Assembly: GCA_026389695.1 (NCBI GenBank)
Contig: JAPLHI010000033.1
Coordinates: 1 to 10,036, forward strand
Reading direction: 5' to 3'
Origin: Chloroflexota bacterium
Lineage (GTDB): Bacteria; Chloroflexota; Dehalococcoidia; GIF9; UBA5629
DNA length: 10,036 nucleotides
The notes under the pieces: model-generated
What the model saw: only the letters and a program-made list of their open reading frames with translations
Databases searched by the model: none
What the model was told of the DNA's origin: nothing
Made by a program: the position numbers and the translations under genes
In this document: positions 6,752-10,036 of the stretch, one piece after another
Position numbering within the stretch: position 1 is the first letter of the stretch
How the letters are laid out: each line of letters begins with the position of its first letter

Positions 6752-7579
6752 TTATTGTGATATATCGAATTTAGGAACGCCTGCATCCGGTTTATACTGG
6801 GGAGGTCTCTTCTCAAGGGCTGCCTTGATGCCTTCCTGTATATCAGGTGATATCTGGTTCCTCTCCCATAGCTCTGATTCAAAGAGATACAAAGGGGACA
6901 TGCGTGCTACCGATGCGGCATTGACCTGCTTTTTGCAGATGCGTATGGCTAGTGGCCCCTTGGCCATGATTTTGTTGGCGAGCTGGTAACTGGTGGGTAA
7001 TAGTTGGTTGAGGGGGACGACCCGGTTTACCATACCTATGCGGTATGCTTCATGTGCATCAATGTGGTCGCCGGTCATAATGATTTCCTTGGCCTTTGCC
7101 GGACCTAAAAGTGCTACAAATCTCGGTGTCGCTCCCCAGCTGAGAAACATGCCGAGGTTGGTTTCAGGCACCCCCATCTTCGCGTCATCAGCGGCAATCC
7201 TGAAATCGCAGTTCATAGCTATGCACAACCCGCCACCTATGCAGAAACCGTTAATTGCCGCTATGGTTATCTGTTCGAGGTTCTCTATGGCTGACATTAA
7301 ATCCAGGGAGAATAATTGCCAGATCCTTTCGTTGGGCAGGTCTTTCTGGGTTACATGCTCGGTAAGCGCTTCAACACGGAAATCAAAGCCGCCCGAGAAA
7401 GCACGGCCGGCGCCTGTGAAAATAACCACCCTTGTCTCCAAATCTGCCCTGAATTCCGCCATCAGATCCCGCAAATCCAGGAATAGCTGGGTGTTCAACG
7501 TGTTCAGCTTATCCGGGCGGTTGAACGTTACCAGGGCGATATTATCTTTCTTTTCAACCAGCAGAGTGCTATATACCAT
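6752..7579 (-). CDS. Enoyl-CoA hydratase/isomerase (crotonase) family protein
   Basis: A 275-residue crotonase-fold protein of normal length. The N-terminal VTFNRPDKLNTLN, the first oxyanion-hole segment GRAFSGGFDF (58-67), the second one in INGFCIGGGLC (109-119), and VPETNLGM (137-144) place it in the family that binds acyl-CoA thioesters. The Glu of the VPET motif (Glu139) matches one catalytic Glu of hydratases. The other, normally in a GGGCE-type motif, is replaced by Cys119, and the usual PGAGGTQRL block reads LSWGATPRF. It is therefore unlikely to be an ordinary enoyl-CoA hydratase; an isomerase, hydrolase or unusual lyase role is possible. GGGGAGGTG lies just before its ATG. It sits 26 bases after ade and 48 before the acyl-CoA ligase, its likely pathway partner. 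Confidence 0.88.
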   Translation of the reverse strand: MVYSTLLVEKKDNIALVTFNRPDKLNTLNTQLFLDLRDLMAEFRADLETRVVIFTGAGRAFSGGFDFRVEALTEHVTQKDLPNERIWQLFSLDLMSAIENLEQITIAAINGFCIGGGLCIAMNCDFRIAADDAKMGVPETNLGMFLSWGATPRFVALLGPAKAKEIIMTGDHIDAHEAYRIGMVNRVVPLNQLLPTSYQLANKIMAKGPLAIRICKKQVNAASVARMSPLYLFESELWERNQISPDIQEGIKAALEKRPPQYKPDAGVPKFDISQ

Positions 7580-7591
7580 GACACCTCCCCT

Positions 7592-7620
7592 ATTATAACG
7601 GGCAGTTAGATTAATTTGAA
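7592..7620 (-). promoter_or_regulatory. Possible internal sigma-70 promoter before the crotonase gene
   Basis: On the - strand TTCAAA (7620-7615), a 17-base spacer and a perfect TATAAT (7597-7592) lie across the end of ade. Transcription would start about at 7585, leaving almost no leader and cutting into the ribosome binding site. This argues either for near-leaderless translation or for a chance match. Confidence 0.3.
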
Positions 7621-9297
7621 CTGCAGTACATCGACGATGCCCATGTCTGTCAGACGCAGCTCAGGAATAACCGCAAGCGCCAGGAACGACAGTATAGCAA
7701 ATGGAGCCGGGGGTAACTTGCCCAGCGTAGCGGCGACTTTTTCCACGTTATCAAACTGTGCGGATACTTTTTCTGCGGGATCAAGTGAAAGCAGACCTGA
7801 AACAGGCAGAGGCAGTGTAGCAATGGCCTTGCCGTCTTTAACTACGGCGAGCCCGCCGTGCATATCCTCTATGGTTTTGACAGCCGCGTAAATATCTTTA
7901 TCGCTGGTACCTACCACTACCACATTATGAGAATCATGAGCAATAGTGGACGCGATAGCGCCGCTTTTCAGTCCGAACCCTTTAACGATTCCGATGCCGA
8001 TATTGCCGGTGGCCTTATGCCTTTCCACCACTACGGCCTTGAGGAGATCTTTAGCGGTGTCCGGTTTAAAGATGCCTTTGGGTAATTTCAGCATCTTCTT
8101 TTTGGTTACTATCTGGCCGGGGATTATCTCAATAACCGGGAATTCATCTCCGGTTATATTAAGTTCAAGCTTTCTTACAGAGAAAGGCTTGATATTCACG
8201 GACTTTAAGAGCCTGGAAGGAGTTTTTTCTACTACCGGGCCGAGATATTTGCCGCCCTTTGCCACCAGCTTCCCGTTGAAAAAAACCATGTCTATATCAA
8301 GTTTTTTAAGGTCCCTGATGGTGACCAGGTTAGCCCTGGCGCCCGGGGCAATCCTTCCCAGGTCGTGAAGCCTGAAGTAATGCGAAGGATTGATGGTCAC
8401 AAGCTGAATTGCCCTGATAGGATCCAGACCCAGCTTAATAGCCTTCCTGACCACGGCATCGACATCGCCGTCCTGCAGCAGGTCGGAGCAACTGCGGTCG
8501 TCCACAACGAACATGCACCTGTGCCATGTCTTCTCGGTAACCAGTGGCAGGAGAGTTGCCAGGTTTTTTTCAGATGTACCTTCCCTGATCATGAGGTTCA
8601 GCCCGCGCGCCAGTTTTTCCCTGCCCTCTTCCAGTTCTGTAGTCTCATGATCCGAGTATATGCGTGCTGAGATGTAGGCATTCAATTGCCTGCCGCTGAG
8701 ACCGGGAGCATGGCCGGCAATGACGTGTCCCTTCGCCGCTTCTATTTCGTCGATGACGGGTTTGAAAGCGTTGATCACACCCGGGTAATTCATCATCTCG
8801 CCGAGCCCGATATTATTCTTCCACTTGAGAAGCTTTTTAACCTCCGTAGCACCGATGGAGGCCCCGGCAGTTTCCATATGTGTGGCCGGGACACATGAGG
8901 CAGCCTGGAAGAAGATATCCAGCGGCAGGTCACGGGCGCAATCCATGACAAACCTGATGCCATCGAAGCCTGATACGTTGGTTATCTCATGCAGATCGGT
9001 GGAAATGGAGGTGACGCCGTGAGGCACCACGGCGCGGGCATACTGGGCCGGATGCAGCATGGAGCTTTCAATATGGATATGTCCGTTGATGAAACCGGGT
9101 GACAGGTAATCGCCTTTGAGATCAACGATCTCACTTGCCTTTGCATAGTCTCCTATACCGGCGATATGTCCATCATAGATTGCCACATTGCCCTTTTCTA
9201 TGCTGGTGTTCAAAACATTTACAATGCTGGCATTTTTCAGAATCAGGTCGGCAGATTTATCTCCGCGAGCGACTGCTATCAGTTCTGAGAGACTCAT
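7606..9297 (-). CDS. ade: Adenine deaminase
   Basis: A 563-residue amidohydrolase-family adenine deaminase, converting adenine to hypoxanthine and ammonia for purine salvage. Family marks in order: GFINGHIHIESSM (68-80) with metal-binding His73/His75; STDLHEITNVSG (99-110), usually DPHE; GLGEMMNYPGV (164-174) with a probable metal-site Glu167; AGHAPGLSG (194-202); YSDHETTE (214-221); VVDDRSCSDLL (264-274); INPSHYFRLHDLGRIAPG (302-319); and the Ade-specific C-terminal domain with TIAHDSHNVVVVGTSD and LPLPVSGLLS. The usual EGHID motif reads DGDVD here (277-280), so there are two departures from consensus near the active site. GGAGGTC precedes the ATG. It lies 23 bases after hpt, whose enzyme uses its product, so the two genes make a tight adenine-to-IMP route. 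Confidence 0.93.
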   Translation of the reverse strand: MSLSELIAVARGDKSADLILKNASIVNVLNTSIEKGNVAIYDGHIAGIGDYAKASEIVDLKGDYLSPGFINGHIHIESSMLHPAQYARAVVPHGVTSISTDLHEITNVSGFDGIRFVMDCARDLPLDIFFQAASCVPATHMETAGASIGATEVKKLLKWKNNIGLGEMMNYPGVINAFKPVIDEIEAAKGHVIAGHAPGLSGRQLNAYISARIYSDHETTELEEGREKLARGLNLMIREGTSEKNLATLLPLVTEKTWHRCMFVVDDRSCSDLLQDGDVDAVVRKAIKLGLDPIRAIQLVTINPSHYFRLHDLGRIAPGARANLVTIRDLKKLDIDMVFFNGKLVAKGGKYLGPVVEKTPSRLLKSVNIKPFSVRKLELNITGDEFPVIEIIPGQIVTKKKMLKLPKGIFKPDTAKDLLKAVVVERHKATGNIGIGIVKGFGLKSGAIASTIAHDSHNVVVVGTSDKDIYAAVKTIEDMHGGLAVVKDGKAIATLPLPVSGLLSLDPAEKVSAQFDNVEKVAATLGKLPPAPFAILSFLALAVIPELRLTDMGIVDVLQFKLI

Positions 9298-9320
9298 GAT
9301 TGACCTCCACCGTGTACGGC

Positions 9321-9839
9321 TTATTCTATATAACAGATATCGGGCAGGTAGCGATATTTTTCATTCCAATCAATGCCGTAGCCTACGATAAATTTATCCG
9401 GCACTTTAAAACCCAGGTAATCTATGTGGACCGGGACTTTGTGCCGGGCCGGCTTCTCTGTCAGCGCGCATAGCTTGAGTGAAGCTGGTTTCTTCTTGCG
9501 CAGGTATTCCATGAGAAAACCGGTGGTCAGTCCCGTATCGACGATATCCTCAATAACTATGACATGCCTTCCTTTTATCTTGGCGCTCAGTCTGGTGAGC
9601 GCTCTGATTTTTCCCGAGGACTCGGTGCCGCTTCCATAGCTCGACAGCTTCACGAAATCGATTTCAAGAGGGGTATCTATATGGCGGACAAGATCAGCCA
9701 TAAACATGAAAGAACCTTTGAGTATGCCGATGAGGAGAGGCCGCTTACCCTTATAATCCCTGGTAATCTCAGCCGCAAGCCTATCTATAGCCAGAGAAAT
9801 ATCTTCGTAGTTGATGAGGACTTTTAGCCTGGATGGCAT
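9321..9839 (-). CDS. hpt: Hypoxanthine phosphoribosyltransferase
   Basis: A 172-residue type I phosphoribosyltransferase of normal length for Hpt, making IMP (and often GMP) from hypoxanthine (or guanine) and PRPP in the cytoplasm. Visible are the pyrophosphate-binding LKGSFMFMADL (40-50), the flexible-loop SSYGSGTESSG (66-76), the PRPP motif VIVIEDIVDTGLTT (93-106), the base-contacting ALTEKPAR region with Lys129 (125-132), and VPDKFIVGYGIDWNEKYR (146-163). The ATG at 9839 is the only start ahead of the conserved N-terminus; an in-frame stop lies upstream with no other start codon between. There is no Shine-Dalgarno: the bases before the ATG read CTTCC. A near-consensus promoter ends 6 bases upstream, so translation is probably leaderless. 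It leads the hpt-ade-crotonase-ligase unit. Confidence 0.95.
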   Translation of the reverse strand: MPSRLKVLINYEDISLAIDRLAAEITRDYKGKRPLLIGILKGSFMFMADLVRHIDTPLEIDFVKLSSYGSGTESSGKIRALTRLSAKIKGRHVIVIEDIVDTGLTTGFLMEYLRKKKPASLKLCALTEKPARHKVPVHIDYLGFKVPDKFIVGYGIDWNEKYRYLPDICYIE

Positions 9840-9845
9840 GGAAGA

Positions 9846-9875
9846 ATTATAGCCATCGGATGAGGTAGTTGTCTA
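9846..9875 (-). promoter_or_regulatory. Sigma-70-type promoter of hpt, predicted leaderless
   Basis: On the - strand TAGACA (9875-9870, 5 of 6 to consensus), an 18-base spacer and TATAAT (9851-9846, 6 of 6) lie in the 58-base gap between the upstream gene and hpt. The -10 box ends 6 bases before the hpt ATG, so the expected +1 falls on or next to the A of the ATG. Confidence 0.6.
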
Positions 9876-9897
9876 TATTGTTCAGGCAGAAAAGTGT

Positions 9898-10036
9898 CTA
9901 TCGCCTGGTCGTCAGTTTCTTGACCGCTGCGCTCAATCCATCGATAGTCAGGTCGAACATGGGGAAGAGCTTGCCGATCAATAGTACCGTGGGGTAGGTG
10001 CTGAAGCGGAAACGCTCGGGATTGAGCCATACAATA
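9898..10036 (-). CDS. Probable VWA-domain protein, C-terminal end only
   Basis: The last 45 residues of a gene that begins beyond the right edge; stop TAG at 9900-9898. The fragment opens with IVWLNPERFRF and ends with LFPMFDLTIDGLSAAVKKL and a basic tail. The WLNPE motif followed by a hydrophobic stretch and a closing 'DLTxxGLxxAVxxL' helix resembles the end of the von Willebrand factor A domain in CoxE-like/VWA proteins that often pair with MoxR ATPases. The assignment rests on a short fragment recalled by pattern, so it is tentative. The gap of 58 bases and the dedicated promoter suggest hpt is transcribed separately from it, at least in part. Confidence 0.45.
   Translation of the reverse strand, partial: IVWLNPERFRFSTYPTVLLIGKLFPMFDLTIDGLSAAVKKLTTRR

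Noticed and set aside
6993..7598. Open frame of 201 codons on the + strand opposite the crotonase
   Set aside because: Fully antisense to conserved crotonase motifs; no ribosome site or recognisable domain.
9824..10030. Open frame of 68 codons on the - strand at the right edge
   Set aside because: It runs into the hpt start in another frame and has no motif. The alternative - frame ending at 9898 gives a WLNPE-type protein end that looks like a real domain.

Overview
The window is a densely coded bacterial chromosomal segment of roughly balanced GC by eye. It has ten genes, two of them cut by the window edges, and no non-coding gap longer than about 125 bases. I see no rRNA, tRNA, CRISPR array, transposase or integrase, so it looks like a core-metabolism and signalling neighbourhood rather than a mobile element. 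The taxon is uncertain. A NarX/NarL-type GAF histidine kinase pair beside acyl-CoA genes and purine salvage would fit an anaerobic or environmental lineage such as Chloroflexota (Dehalococcoidia-like), but no marker here settles it.

Left part, + strand (1-5098). The C-terminal three quarters of an SbcD-type exonuclease overlaps by 11 bases a membrane histidine kinase (Cache-like sensor, HAMP, GAF, HisKA_3, HATPase). The kinase is followed 11 bases later by a NarL-family response regulator with an intact LuxR-type helix-turn-helix. A palindrome with 7-2-7 geometry and a probable intrinsic terminator come next. Then there is an alpha/beta serine hydrolase and a single-domain receiver that resembles the NarL receiver but has no DNA-binding domain.

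Right part, - strand (10036 down to 5108). The tail of a probable VWA-domain protein is followed by hpt, ade, a crotonase-family protein and an AMP-forming acyl-CoA ligase. Gaps from hpt onward are 23-48 bases, so these four genes look like one transcription unit. Ade (adenine to hypoxanthine) and Hpt (hypoxanthine to IMP) are consecutive purine-salvage steps. The crotonase and ligase form an acyl-CoA module whose substrate cannot be read from the sequence. The two halves converge tail to tail with only 9 bases between stop codons.

The most interesting signals are four. First, hpt has a near-consensus promoter whose predicted start of transcription falls on the ATG, and it has no Shine-Dalgarno sequence, which suggests a leaderless mRNA. 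Second, a NarL-like 7-2-7 palindrome sits directly after the response regulator stop. Third, a stand-alone receiver sits in the same cluster. Fourth, the crotonase has Cys at the position of one catalytic Glu. I found no convincing wholly new system; these are local oddities in otherwise recognisable genes.
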